The position numbers and the translations under genes are program-made. Positions 1 to 8,163 of a DNA stretch of 64,000 bases are shown here, piece by piece. The notes beneath the pieces were generated by a model. It ran no database searches, was not told the origin of the DNA, and saw only the letters and a list, made by a program, of their open reading frames with translations. The first letter of the stretch is position 1. Each line of letters begins with the position of its first letter. Source of the DNA: JAAZPG01 sp012797375 (lineage in GTDB: Bacteria > Acidobacteriota > Aminicenantia > Aminicenantales > UBA4085); the NCBI GenBank assembly GCA_937868205.1, contig CALMMC010000029.1, positions 1-64,000 of the forward strand. Direction: 5' to 3'.

Positions 1-239
1 ATCTCCAGGCGTCCGACGTCTGCATCGCCGTGATCACTCCGGACGCCGGACAATTGCGGGACGATCTCGTCTCCAACAAACCATCGCCGATCCGCTATGC
101 CAACCCGAACATGCCGGCCGGCGTGATCAACGAGGACACGGTCATCCAGATCTACTCCCTGGACGTCCGGCCGGAAAACGTCCGGATCGTTCCCGCCGGG
201 GAATTTTTCCGCCGGCCTGGAATCCCCGCCGGCAGATGA
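1..239 (+). CDS. 3' end of an unrecognised protein (partial)
   Basis: The reading frame is open from base 3 to a TGA at 237-239 and gives the last 78 residues of a protein that begins outside the window. I do not recognise a family. The fragment contains a run like VITPDAGQ and a later PNMPAGVINEDTVIQ, is soluble in character, and has no membrane segment. Its stop overlaps the ATG of the next gene (ATGA at 236-239), so the two are probably co-translated parts of one operon. Partner identity cannot be inferred from this fragment alone. Confidence 0.6.
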   Translation, partial: LQASDVCIAVITPDAGQLRDDLVSNKPSPIRYANPNMPAGVINEDTVIQIYSLDVRPENVRIVPAGEFFRRPGIPAGR

Positions 240-928
240 GCCGAGGCCGCCCGGCGGGAAAAGGCGCGGACACGCGCCGAGGCCGGGCTTCTCCGCCGAC
301 AAGCGGCGGTGAGGCCGACTGGACGCCGGCTGAGCGAAGGCTCCTGGCTTCCCTCGGCCCGCCGGAGAAAATCCAGTTTTTTCTCAACCGCCTCGCCTAC
401 GACCCGGCGCCGGGGACGGCGTCCCCCCGGCGCGTTCTCCGGGAGCGGAAAGCCAACTGCTTCGAGGGGGCGCTCTTGGCCGCCGCCGCCTTCCGGTATC
501 ACGGCCGGCCGCCGCTTTTAGTCGATATGCGCTCCTGGAACGACGACGACCATGTCTTGGCCGTTTTCCAGCGCGACGGAGCCTGGGGCTGCGTCGCCAA
601 ATCGAATTACACCGTTCTCCGCTTCCGGGAGCCCGTCTACCGGACGATCCGGGAGCTGATGATGTCCTTCTTCGACATCTTCTTCAACGCGATCGGGCAG
701 AAAACGCTCCGCCAGTATTCCGTCCCCTTCGACCTCCGCCGGTTCGACTCCCGCCGCTGGATGACCACGCCCGACGACATCAGCTGGATCGGCGACGCCC
801 TCGACCGGGCCCGCCATTACCGGGTTCTCACCCCCGCCCAAATCCGGGGCCTCCACCGGGCCGATCCGGTCCTGGTCAAAGCCGGGCTGTTGGGCGCGGA
901 TCCCTCGGGCCTGTTTAAGCCGAAATAA
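236..928 (+). CDS. transglutaminase-like conserved protein
   Basis: A 230-residue soluble protein. Residues 70-130 look like a transglutaminase/cysteine-protease-like core: Cys75 in KANCFEGALL, His106 in DDDHVLAVF and a polar residue near 124 (KSN), in the Cys-His-Asp/Asn order of that fold. The N-terminal 30 residues are basic, low in complexity and probably disordered. There is no signal peptide. The start overlaps the upstream stop by 4 bp, which supports translational coupling. The 3' end overlaps the convergent decarboxylase by 14 bp. The enzymatic role and substrate are unknown. The fold assignment rests only on residue pattern, and many relatives are annotated simply as hypothetical. 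Confidence 0.6.
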   Translation: MSRGRPAGKGADTRRGRASPPTSGGEADWTPAERRLLASLGPPEKIQFFLNRLAYDPAPGTASPRRVLRERKANCFEGALLAAAAFRYHGRPPLLVDMRSWNDDDHVLAVFQRDGAWGCVAKSNYTVLRFREPVYRTIRELMMSFFDIFFNAIGQKTLRQYSVPFDLRRFDSRRWMTTPDDISWIGDALDRARHYRVLTPAQIRGLHRADPVLVKAGLLGADPSGLFKPK

Positions 929-2327
929 TCCCGGCGGCGGTCGTGCGGATCAGCTCCCAAGCCCGGCGGACATGCCGTTCCTCGGTCAGCCGCGAGCCGA
1001 TCACCAGGCGCAGGGTGAATTTTCCCCCCAAGACCGTATGAGTCAAGCCGATCTCCCCCGAGGCGTTCAGCCGGTCCATCAAAGCCTTGTTGATCCGCGC
1101 GGATTCCTCCTCGTTCCGCCCGCCGTTCCAGCGGAAGCAAACCAGCCCGAAATGCACCGGCGCTGGAACCTCGAATCCCGGTTCGGCCGCGACCCAGTCC
1201 CGGAACAGGCGGGCCAAGCGGAGATGTTCGCGGACAAAAGCCCGGAGGCCGGCGGTCCCGTACGACCGGATGACGAACCAAAGCTTCAGCGCCCGGAAGC
1301 GACGGCCCAAGGGAATTCCCCAGTCCCGGTAATTCTTGACATAGGGATCCGCGCCTGTCTTGAGATACTCGGGATGGATTTCGAACGTCCGGATCAGGGC
1401 GCCCGGATCGCGGATGAAATACGCCGAACAATCAAAGTTCGTCAACATCCACTTGTGGGGATTGAAGACAAACGAATCGAGATATTCCGCCCCGTCCAGG
1501 ATCCAGCGGTTCTCGGGGCAGACGGCCGCCGTGCCGGCGTAGGCCGCATCCACGTGAAGCCACACGCCGTGGCGGGCGCAGATTTCCCCGATCGGCCGGA
1601 GAGGATCGACGGCCCCGGAGGACGTCGTTCCCAACGTGGCTACGGCGACCGCCGGCTGGAGGCCGGCCGCCTTGTCGGCCCGGATCGCCTCCTCGAGCTT
1701 ATCCGGCCGCATGGCGAAGGCGGCGTCCGTCGGGATGACGCGGAGGTTTTGACGGCCGTAGCCGGCGATCTTGACGCCCTTCTCGATGCTCGAATGCGTC
1801 TCGGTCGAGGCATACGCGATCAGGGGACGCCGCAGCCCGGATTCGTTCGATTCGAAATCCGTCGCCCGTTCGCGGGCCGAGATCAGGGCGGCCAGGGTGG
1901 CCGTGGAGGCGGTGTCCTGGATTACACCCTGGAGGCCGGCCGGCAAACCGAGTATCCCCCGGAGCCACTCCATGACCAAGTCCTCCAGCTCCGTGGCCGC
2001 CGGCGACGTCAGCCAGCTCATCCCCTGAGCCCCCAGGCCGGCCATGAGCATTTCCCCGAGAATGGATTCCGGGCTGTTGTTGGCCGGGAAATAGGCATGC
2101 CAGCCGGGATGCTGCCAATGGGTCATCCCCGGAAGAAGGATCTCCTTGAAGTCGGCGAAAATACGTTCCATCGACTCGCCTTCCTCGGGCGGCGAGGCGG
2201 GCAGCTTCGACCGGATCTCGCCGGGTTTGACCCGGGACATGACCGGAAAGCGCTCGATATTTTCGAGATAATCGGCGATCCAGTCGACGAATTCATGGGC
2301 GTGACGGCGAAAACTCTCATGATCCAT
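915..2327 (-). CDS. aromatic-L-amino-acid decarboxylase family (group II, PLP)
   Basis: A 470-residue group II PLP decarboxylase, the usual length for aromatic amino-acid (Trp/Tyr/DOPA) decarboxylases. N-terminal motifs THWQHPGWHAYFPANNS and SWLTSPAATELE match the eukaryotic AADC pattern. His178 (TETHSS) would stack on PLP, Asp260 (HVDAAYA) would pair with the pyridine nitrogen, and Lys292 (FNPHKWM) would form the Schiff base. I chose the ATG at 2327 because a GGGAG ribosome site precedes it and it gives the canonical MDHESFRRHAHEFVDW start. An upstream in-frame ATG at 2435 would add a hydrophobic extension not typical of the family. The reaction would be L-amino acid to amine plus CO2 in the cytoplasm. 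Substrate choice cannot be read from sequence. Confidence 0.88.
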   Translation of the reverse strand: MDHESFRRHAHEFVDWIADYLENIERFPVMSRVKPGEIRSKLPASPPEEGESMERIFADFKEILLPGMTHWQHPGWHAYFPANNSPESILGEMLMAGLGAQGMSWLTSPAATELEDLVMEWLRGILGLPAGLQGVIQDTASTATLAALISARERATDFESNESGLRRPLIAYASTETHSSIEKGVKIAGYGRQNLRVIPTDAAFAMRPDKLEEAIRADKAAGLQPAVAVATLGTTSSGAVDPLRPIGEICARHGVWLHVDAAYAGTAAVCPENRWILDGAEYLDSFVFNPHKWMLTNFDCSAYFIRDPGALIRTFEIHPEYLKTGADPYVKNYRDWGIPLGRRFRALKLWFVIRSYGTAGLRAFVREHLRLARLFRDWVAAEPGFEVPAPVHFGLVCFRWNGGRNEEESARINKALMDRLNASGEIGLTHTVLGGKFTLRLVIGSRLTEERHVRRAWELIRTTAAGIISA

Positions 2328-2513
2328 GGATTTTCTCCCGAATAGAAACAAGAACATTCTAAACAAAGCCTTCCCTCCGGTCAAAAGGACTGTTTTCCAG
2401 GCTGTTTTCGGGACATTCGAGCCGAATATTTGCATTTAAAGCCGCCGAAGCGCGGTTTCACACGTCGCCATCGAGTCATATTCATCGAAAATGCGGATAT
2501 TGGAAAAAAGATA

Positions 2514-2542
2514 TTGCCTTGTGATCGATGATGTGATATAAT
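2514..2542 (+). promoter_or_regulatory. sigma70-type promoter with extended -10
   Basis: TTGCCT at 2514-2519, a 17 bp spacer, then TATAAT at 2537-2542 preceded by TGA, giving an extended -10 (TGnTATAAT). Transcription would start near 2549, about 520 bp before the restriction-modification ATG. It may therefore drive a leader RNA or that gene. Confidence 0.55.
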
Positions 2543-2684
2543 AAAAAAAGTAGGAAAAAGGGGAAGCGGTAATTCCTTTAAAATCAGACGGTTAGTTGTT
2601 TTATATCTCATCTCTCTCCTGAAAAATCCTGCGGGCTGTTTTTGTCTCCGCCGTCTTCACGCGAACCTCTTATCGCCCATTGCA

Positions 2685-2706
2685 ACGATCCGCCGGCCCG
2701 GATCGT
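2685..2706. repeat. inverted repeat, 8 bp arms
   Basis: ACGATCCG (2685-2692) and CGGATCGT (2699-2706) are perfect complements around a 6-base CCGGCC loop. It lies between the promoter and the short ORF and could be an RNA stem or an operator. Confidence 0.5.
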
Positions 2707-2719
2707 ACTAATCAATGGA

Positions 2720-2767
2720 ATGAAGAACAGACGTTACCTCCTTTCCCCTCCTCCTCTCCTTTTTTAG
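2720..2767 (+). other. possible 15-codon leader ORF with Pro-Pro-Pro
   Basis: ATG at 2720 to TAG at 2765-2767 encodes MKNRRYLLSPPPLLF. It lies just before a T-rich run and the hairpin at 2786-2819. The three consecutive prolines are the kind of motif that slows ribosomes, so a translation-attenuation leader is conceivable. The ribosome-binding site is poor. Without conservation data this may be chance. Confidence 0.25.
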
Positions 2768-2785
2768 TTTTTTTCTTTTTTCCCC

Positions 2786-2819
2786 AGGCGGCCCGGTCGC
2801 GAAAGCGCCCGGGCCGCCT
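2786..2819. terminator. strong GC hairpin with GAAA tetraloop (terminator or leader stem)
   Basis: An 11 bp perfect stem (2786-2796 with 2809-2819) encloses one mismatch and a CGC-GAAA-GCG cap. On the plus strand the T-rich run precedes rather than follows the stem, and on the minus strand an A-rich run follows. It is therefore not a textbook intrinsic terminator in either direction. It could be an attenuator stem or part of a structured RNA. Confidence 0.45.
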
Positions 2820-3070
2820 TCGTTATCTCTCCCTTCCCTCCCTCCGGTCCGCGGCCCGCTTTTTCATGAAATCCGCCGGCCTCGACATCGTAAAAGGCCG
2901 GATTTTCTCGCCCTCGCAAGTCCGGCGATGCCGATTCGATCCGGCGTCTCTCCGCGTCCTTCCGTCGCAAAGATCCATTCCCCCGACTCTTACCGCTGTC
3001 GGGCCGCGGTTTTCCAACGCCTTGAATTCCTCCGCCCGGAATCATAAGATAATTAAAAAGGAAGGGTTTT

Positions 3071-6000
3071 ATGAGCAAATCGTTCGATCAGGGGAAGGAC
3101 GAAGTCGCCAAGCTGTGCCGTTTCTTCGAGACGAACGAGCTGGAATTCCGGGCTCCCGGCGTCAAAGAAGCCCATATCCGCCAACAGCTGATCGACCCGT
3201 TTTTCATTTCGCTGGGCTGGGACGTGCGCAACGCCGCGATGATCGCTCCGCAGTACCGCGAAGTCGTCCCTGAAGACAGTTTGGAGATCGAAGGCCGGCA
3301 GAAAGCCCCCGATTACACCTTCCGGGTCGGCGCCCAGCCGAAATTCTTCGCCGAGGCCAAAAAATGCGGCATCAATATCAACCTCGATCCCGGGCCGGCC
3401 TACCAGCTCCGCCGGTACGGCTTCAGCGCGAGGGTCGCCCTCTCCATCCTGACGGATTTTGAGGAGCTGGGCGTCTATGATTGCGGCCCGCGGCCGAAAC
3501 CGGGCGAGAAGGCGTCTTACTCCCGCATCCAGTATTTCCGGGCGGAAGAATACCCCGACCGCTTCCGGGAGCTGTGGGACGTGTTCTCCCGCGAGGCGGT
3601 CTGGTCGGGAGCGTTCGACCAGTACGCGGCCTCCAAGCGGAAGCGCGGCACGTCGGAGGTGGACTCCGAATTCCTGAAGGAAATCGAAGGCTGGCGCGAC
3701 GTCCTGGCCCGCAACATCGCCCTCCGCAATCCCGGCCTGTCCCTGGACGACTTGAACCTCGCGGTTCAATTGACCATCGACCGGATCGTCTTTCTTCGGA
3801 TGGCCGAGGACCGGGGCATCGAGCCCTTCGAGCAATTGCTGAAGCTCTGCGAGCGGACGGAAATCTACGCTCATTTCGTCCGCGTCCTCTGCCGGAAGGC
3901 GGATGACAAGTACAACTCGGGCCTGTTCCACTTCGAGCGGGAGCCGGGAGTGGCCGAGGCGCCCGACCGGCTCACGCCGTGCCTGAAAATCGACGACAAG
4001 GCGATCAAACCGATCCTCCAGAGCCTCTATTTTGAATACGGATCGCCCTACCAATTCGGCGTCATGCCCGTCGAAATATTGGGCACGGTTTACGAACGGT
4101 TCCTGGGCAAGGTCATCCGCCTGACCGAAGGCCACCAGGCCAAAATCGAGGAGAAGCCCGAAGTGCGGAAAGCCGGCGGCGTTTATTACACGCCGGCCTA
4201 CATCGTGGACTATATCGTCAAAAACACGGTCGGAAAAAAGATCGAAGACAAAAGCCCGGCCCAGTTGGCCGGCGGGAAAAACGGGCCGCCGCTTCGGGTT
4301 TTGGACATGGCCTGCGGAAGCGGCTCGTTTCTCCTGGGGGCATACCAGCGGCTGCTCGACCACTGCTTGACGTGGTACCAGGGCCACAAGCCGGAATCCC
4401 ATAAAAAGGCGGTTTATCAGGACAGCCGCAAGGGCGATTGGCGGTTGACCATCGAGGAAAAGAAGCGGATTTTGACGACGCACGTCTTCGGCGTGGACAT
4501 CGATCCCCAGGCCGTCGAAGTCACGAAGCTCTCGCTTCTGCTCAAAGTCCTGGAAGGGGAGACCGACCAGACCTTCGGCGACCAAATGAAGCTTTTCCAA
4601 ACACGGGCCTTGCCGAACCTGTCCAACAACATCAAATGCGGCAACTCGCTGATCGGCCCGGATTATTTCAGCGGAAGGCTGATCCCTGATCCGGAAGAAT
4701 TGAAGAGGGTGAATCCGTTCGATTGGAACGCGGGCTTCCCGGAAGCCATGAAAGCCGGCGGTTTCGACTGCGTGATCGGCAATCCGCCGTATGTCCGGCA
4801 GGAAATTCTCGGCCCTCGGTTCAAGGAATATGCCCAAAACGCGTATGCGAGCTATGCCGGAACCGCGGATCTTTATACGTATTTCATTGAAAAATCGCAT
4901 TTGCTGCTTAAAAAGGGCGGATCGTTCGGAATGATTTGTTCTAATAAATTCATGCGGGCGAATTATGGAAACGCGCTTCGTTCATTTATCTCCAAGCATA
5001 CGACAATCGAGCAGATTATAGATTTTGGCGAACTGCCCGTTTTTGAAGGGGCCGCGACGTTCCCGGCGATTATTTTAACGACAAATTTGGAACCTGATAG
5101 ACAAAAATTCATTTACGCGCCTATAAAAAGGCTCGATTTTCAATCGCTGGAAAAAGAAGTAAAAGAAATTGGGATTGCGCTTGACGAGAGATCTTTGGCC
5201 GGGGACAACTGGACGTTGGCCAAGGCGGAAGAAATCGAAGTCTTTGAAAAAATCAAGAAAATGGGCATCCCCCTTGGAGATTATGTTAAAGGAAAAATTT
5301 ATCGGGGTATATTAACAGGGCTTAATGAAGCATTCGTTATTGATAAAGCCACACGGGATCGACTTATTAGGGAAGATAAAAAAAGCGCCGAACTCATCAA
5401 ACCCTTCGTTGTCGGTGATGATATCAGGAAATATCGAATTAATTTTAAGGAAATATTCCTTATTTTCATTCCCAAGGGATGGACACGCTCTATGATGACT
5501 GGAAATGATGACGCTTGGAATTGGTTTTTAAAAAGTTTTAATAGCATTGCTAAGTATTTGGAACCTTATAAAGAAAAGGCCAAGAGGCGCTGTGATAAGG
5601 GTGAATATTGGTGGGAACTAAGAGCGTGTGATTATTATGACGAAATTGTAAAACCCAAAATAATCTGGCCTGAAATCGCAAAAGAGAGCCGATTTGCAAT
5701 CGATAATGGAGAATATTATCTAAATAAGACTTGTTTTTTTACCCCTTTCAATGATTTGTATTTACTCGGACTGTTGAATTCGAAATTGATTTGGTATTAC
5801 TTGAAAAAAATATGTTCTGTCCTTGGAGATGCGGAAAAAGGAGGTCGACTTCTTCAACAAAAGATTTACTTAGAAACCGTTCCTATTATTGAGAAGGAAA
5901 AGATGGATTCATCACAACAGAAAATTATTGAAGAAATAAAGAGTTCTGTTAGATCAATTATCTCGATTAATAAGCATTTATTGGAATTGAAATCCGATAC

Positions 6001-6121
6001 TCAAAAATCAATCCTCCAGCGCCAAATCGAGGCCACCGACCGGGAAATCGATCAGCTTGTCTATGAGCTCTATGGTCTGACCGAAGAAGAGATTAAAATT
6101 GTCGAAGGGGAGACGAAATGA
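3071..6121 (+). CDS. type IIG restriction endonuclease/N6-adenine methyltransferase
   Basis: A 1016-residue single-chain restriction-modification enzyme. The N-terminal nuclease has a PD...EAK centre (Pro80-Asp81, Glu95-Ala-Lys97). A helical linker spans about 190-360. The gamma-type adenine methylase has YYTPAYIVDYIV near 372-383, the SAM motif DMACGSGSF at 412-420 and catalytic NPPY at 571-574. The C-terminal 400 residues look like a TaqI/Eco57I-type target recognition domain ending in coiled coil. It should methylate its own site and cleave unmodified DNA. Start at 3071 follows AAGGAAGG. Base composition changes sharply inside the gene: 4321-4380 has 38 of 60 G/C, but 5941-6000 only 18 of 60, so the specificity half has a different history. 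It overlaps the GIY-YIG gene by 4 bp (ATGA). Confidence 0.88.
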   Translation: MSKSFDQGKDEVAKLCRFFETNELEFRAPGVKEAHIRQQLIDPFFISLGWDVRNAAMIAPQYREVVPEDSLEIEGRQKAPDYTFRVGAQPKFFAEAKKCGININLDPGPAYQLRRYGFSARVALSILTDFEELGVYDCGPRPKPGEKASYSRIQYFRAEEYPDRFRELWDVFSREAVWSGAFDQYAASKRKRGTSEVDSEFLKEIEGWRDVLARNIALRNPGLSLDDLNLAVQLTIDRIVFLRMAEDRGIEPFEQLLKLCERTEIYAHFVRVLCRKADDKYNSGLFHFEREPGVAEAPDRLTPCLKIDDKAIKPILQSLYFEYGSPYQFGVMPVEILGTVYERFLGKVIRLTEGHQAKIEEKPEVRKAGGVYYTPAYIVDYIVKNTVGKKIEDKSPAQLAGGKNGPPLRVLDMACGSGSFLLGAYQRLLDHCLTWYQGHKPESHKKAVYQDSRKGDWRLTIEEKKRILTTHVFGVDIDPQAVEVTKLSLLLKVLEGETDQTFGDQMKLFQTRALPNLSNNIKCGNSLIGPDYFSGRLIPDPEELKRVNPFDWNAGFPEAMKAGGFDCVIGNPPYVRQEILGPRFKEYAQNAYASYAGTADLYTYFIEKSHLLLKKGGSFGMICSNKFMRANYGNALRSFISKHTTIEQIIDFGELPVFEGAATFPAIILTTNLEPDRQKFIYAPIKRLDFQSLEKEVKEIGIALDERSLAGDNWTLAKAEEIEVFEKIKKMGIPLGDYVKGKIYRGILTGLNEAFVIDKATRDRLIREDKKSAELIKPFVVGDDIRKYRINFKEIFLIFIPKGWTRSMMTGNDDAWNWFLKSFNSIAKYLEPYKEKAKRRCDKGEYWWELRACDYYDEIVKPKIIWPEIAKESRFAIDNGEYYLNKTCFFTPFNDLYLLGLLNSKLIWYYLKKICSVLGDAEKGGRLLQQKIYLETVPIIEKEKMDSSQQKIIEEIKSSVRSIISINKHLLELKSDTQKSILQRQIEATDREIDQLVYELYGLTEEEIKIVEGETK

Positions 6122-6921
6122 AGCAGAAACGCCGGTCAAATGCCGGTCTTGTCATTGAGCATTTGGAAGGGATAGCCCGATCGGCGATCCGGCGTTACCC
6201 GGATATTATAACGGAGTTTGCTAAAGGTCGAAGCGGGGTTTATGCGCTCTATAAAGGGAAAGATCTCTATTATGTAGGCCTAGCGAAAAACCTTCGTTAA
6301 AGATTACGCGGGCACCTGCGCGACAGGCACGCTGAAGCTTGGGATCGTTTCAATATTTATCTCACTCAAGGAGATGAGCATTTAAAGGAGCTGGAATCCC
6401 TTGTTCTCAGAATCGCTTCACCCAAGGGGAACCGCGTGGCTGGTAAATTCGCGGAGTCCAGTGACCTTTTCGGCATATTTCGTCAACGGATTATCGATTC
6501 GCAAAAACGAGAATTAGTAGATATCACGCTCCCTGATGCCCCTCGTGTTTTAAAAGATACATCTCTCCGCCGGAAACGCGGTGAATACGACACGATTGTC
6601 TGCCCGGCTCATCGGGAGGGATTTGAAAAAGTATTTCTAGGGAAAAATTGCTGGTACGCGATTCGCATATCAAAAAATGTTATTCCACGACTGAGATATA
6701 TCGCCGTATATGTCACGTCGCCTATAAATCAGATTTCTCACTATGGCCGAATTAAGGCCATCAAGCCTTGGCGGAACTCGGGAAAATATATTGTCTGGCT
6801 GAGAGAAAAGGCCAGGCGAATCGGGCCGATCGAGTTTTCTCCTAAAGTCCATATCCAAGCCCCGCGGTTCGCGCTGATGGCCAGACTCCAACGGGCTCGA
6901 ACGCTCGCGGATGCCTTGTGA
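6118..6921 (+). pseudogene. GIY-YIG nuclease-domain protein interrupted by in-frame TAA
   Basis: One reading frame of 267 sense-length codons runs from the ATG at 6118 to TGA at 6919-6921 with a single TAA at 6298-6300. The N-terminal part carries a GIY-YIG-like core (SGVYALYKGKDLYYVGLAKNLR). The sequence resumes directly after the stop with RLRGHLRDRHAEAWDRF, as expected in this fold, so just one codon is lost. The remainder (about 150 residues) has no domain I recognise. The start overlaps the restriction-modification stop by 4 bp, so the gene was translated with it and probably served the same defence or specificity function. The stop may be a point mutation, a sequencing error, or a real readthrough site. 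The downstream part could restart only at later codons such as 6436. Confidence 0.75.
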
Positions 6922-6988
6922 ATCAATCATCTGCTTTTTTCTCGATGGGAGAAAGACGAGTTGATTTGTTCGTATATCAGAACAGTCG

Positions 6989-7426
6989 TCAAATAAGGTC
7001 CGCATGATTCTTTTTCATCCAAGAGGATGCGGATTTGTAGAGAAATTCCGCTAACGCGATCATTTCATCAAATTCCGCAATGGATACCGACCCGGCCCGG
7101 TCATACTCGCTGATATTCCGTTTCTTCCGGAAGACATCGAATTTACGAATCGTTTTGTCATTAATTTCGAGCGTGAATTTCAAGGATTGGATGACTCGGA
7201 AATGATGGGAATCCTTGGCGGCTCGGAAGCCCTCGGCTGCCAGAGCGGCGTTCGCGCATTGAAGGGCAGCGTTATAAGCGATATTGAAACGCCAATCGAG
7301 ACTGAGCTTCTTATTTCGACAGTCCTTCAGATCCCGCTCGATAAGCCTGAAGAGATGATTGATCTCTTGGCGGCGGCTCAAGTGTTCGACGAGCCATTCG
7401 TTCTTTTTCCATTCGGCCAAAGTCAT
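6989..7426 (-). CDS. HEPN-domain protein, toxin-type partner of MNT
   Basis: A 145-residue all-helical protein with an acidic/basic HEPN pattern. The likely active loop is RKKRNISEYDRAG near residue 100-112. It keeps Arg-Asn and an aromatic Tyr, but lacks the His of the common RX4-6H RNase motif. The gene starts inside the 3' end of the nucleotidyltransferase gene (116 bp overlap, different frame), preceded by GGAG. This gene order (DNA-binding nucleotidyltransferase first, HEPN second) is that of MNT/HEPN toxin-antitoxin modules, where the nucleotidyltransferase inactivates the HEPN protein, often by modifying it near the active site. The toxin role here is inferred from the pairing. Confidence 0.7.
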   Translation of the reverse strand: MTLAEWKKNEWLVEHLSRRQEINHLFRLIERDLKDCRNKKLSLDWRFNIAYNAALQCANAALAAEGFRAAKDSHHFRVIQSLKFTLEINDKTIRKFDVFRKKRNISEYDRAGSVSIAEFDEMIALAEFLYKSASSWMKKNHADLI

Positions 7427-8000
7427 GCGGATCTCCGAGTATCGGAATAAACGGCGATTTCATAATTTCGCGGATCAGATGATCGCCTTGGGAGAGCCTT
7501 CTGCGGAATTCCCTGGACGACATAACCAGGGGATTGATTTCGCGCCTGAGACGGTCCTGAACCGGGTGGAGAGCGTTGACGATTTCCTCGAACCTTACTT
7601 CACCGACGATAAGGAGATCAAGATCGCTTTCGTTGCCGGCCGAGCCCCGAGCGAGAGAGCCGTAAATGAGCACAACGGAGATCCTTTTAATTAGAGGGTC
7701 AAGAGCCGCCTTCAGAACATCGGCCGCGCCCGCCGTCTTGGTCACGAGCATTTTAATTTCCGGGAAAATCGGGCAGTGCGGATTGGCCTGAAAGAGAACC
7801 TGGTTTTCCTTGACGGAGCGGGTGATAAGCCCCGCGTCCGCGAGCTTTTTCAGTTCTCTCTGGCCCGCTCCAGGAGAAATATCCGCCAGCCGCAGAATTT
7901 TTCTTAAGTGAAATGCTTCATCGTCGTGGCCGAAGAGCAAGACCAGAATTGACCGTTTCGTTTTCCCGAAGAGCGCGTCGATCAGACAGGGTGTTTTCAT
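7311..8000 (-). CDS. winged-helix MNT nucleotidyltransferase, antitoxin-type
   Basis: A 229-residue protein with two parts. Residues 1-85 form a winged-helix DNA-binding region (LADISPGAGQRELKKLADAG). The second part is a minimal nucleotidyltransferase with the signature YGSLARGSAGNESDLDLLIVG near 114-134, providing the metal-binding Asp pair. I start at the ATG at 8000; an in-frame upstream extension would run through the operator repeats. The upstream region contains two copies of a GGGTAC-n4/5-GTAC palindrome 21 bp apart, one covering the -10, so the winged helix probably represses its own operon. It likely neutralises the downstream HEPN protein. Family assignment is firm from the signature; the regulatory role is inference. 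Confidence 0.78.
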   Translation of the reverse strand: MKTPCLIDALFGKTKRSILVLLFGHDDEAFHLRKILRLADISPGAGQRELKKLADAGLITRSVKENQVLFQANPHCPIFPEIKMLVTKTAGAADVLKAALDPLIKRISVVLIYGSLARGSAGNESDLDLLIVGEVRFEEIVNALHPVQDRLRREINPLVMSSREFRRRLSQGDHLIREIMKSPFIPILGDPHDFGRMEKERMARRTLEPPPRDQSSLQAYRAGSEGLSK

Positions 8001-8014
8001 TATGTATCCATTAT

Positions 8015-8030
8015 GGGTACATTTGTACTC
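8015..8030. promoter_or_regulatory. operator repeat 1 of MNT/HEPN operon
   Basis: GGGTACATTTGTACTC is an imperfect palindrome (GTAC...GTAC) in the leader of the MNT gene, 15 bp before its ATG. It is repeated 21 bp away at 8036-8051, so both would lie on the same DNA face two turns apart. Confidence 0.55.
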
Positions 8031-8035
8031 ATTTC

Positions 8036-8051
8036 GGGTACGATTGTACCT
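8036..8051. promoter_or_regulatory. operator repeat 2, overlapping the -10
   Basis: GGGTACGATTGTACCT is the better palindrome (GGTAC-n4-GTACC). It contains the minus-strand -10 hexamer TACAAT, so a bound repressor would block RNA polymerase directly. Confidence 0.58.
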
Positions 8052-8071
8052 TTTTTGGTTACATATTGCAA
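8043..8071 (-). promoter_or_regulatory. promoter of MNT/HEPN operon
   Basis: On the minus strand TTGCAA (8071-8066), a 17 bp spacer and TACAAT (8048-8043). The predicted start is near 8036, leaving a 36 base leader that includes operator repeat 1. Confidence 0.5.
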
Positions 8072-8163
8072 GTATCAATCACCAACCTATACGACGCGAT
8101 TTCCGCAGATAATTCTCATACGCCTAAATGATTCTGAGGCCGCATTTAGCACCGTACATAATC

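Larger units (their letters stand above)
2328..3070. other. 743 bp intergenic region with promoter and hairpins
   Basis: No convincing protein gene lies between the decarboxylase start and the restriction-modification gene. The stretch holds a good forward promoter (2514-2542), an inverted repeat (2685-2706), a 15-codon ORF (2720-2767), a pyrimidine-rich tract (about 2738-2785) and a strong GNRA-capped hairpin (2786-2819). The last 200 bp are GC-rich with no feature I can name, except a Shine-Dalgarno-like AAGGAAGG just before the ATG at 3071. The arrangement resembles a long regulatory leader or a small-RNA gene, but nothing here matches a known RNA family that I recognise. Confidence 0.6.

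Noticed and set aside
2680..3273. A 197-codon plus-strand frame running into the type IIG gene
   Set aside because: Its product is low-complexity Pro/Phe/Arg, crosses a strong hairpin, and its end overlaps the real gene in another frame.
3053..4900. A 615-codon minus-strand frame
   Set aside because: Antisense shadow of the type IIG gene; composition follows the codons of the real gene.
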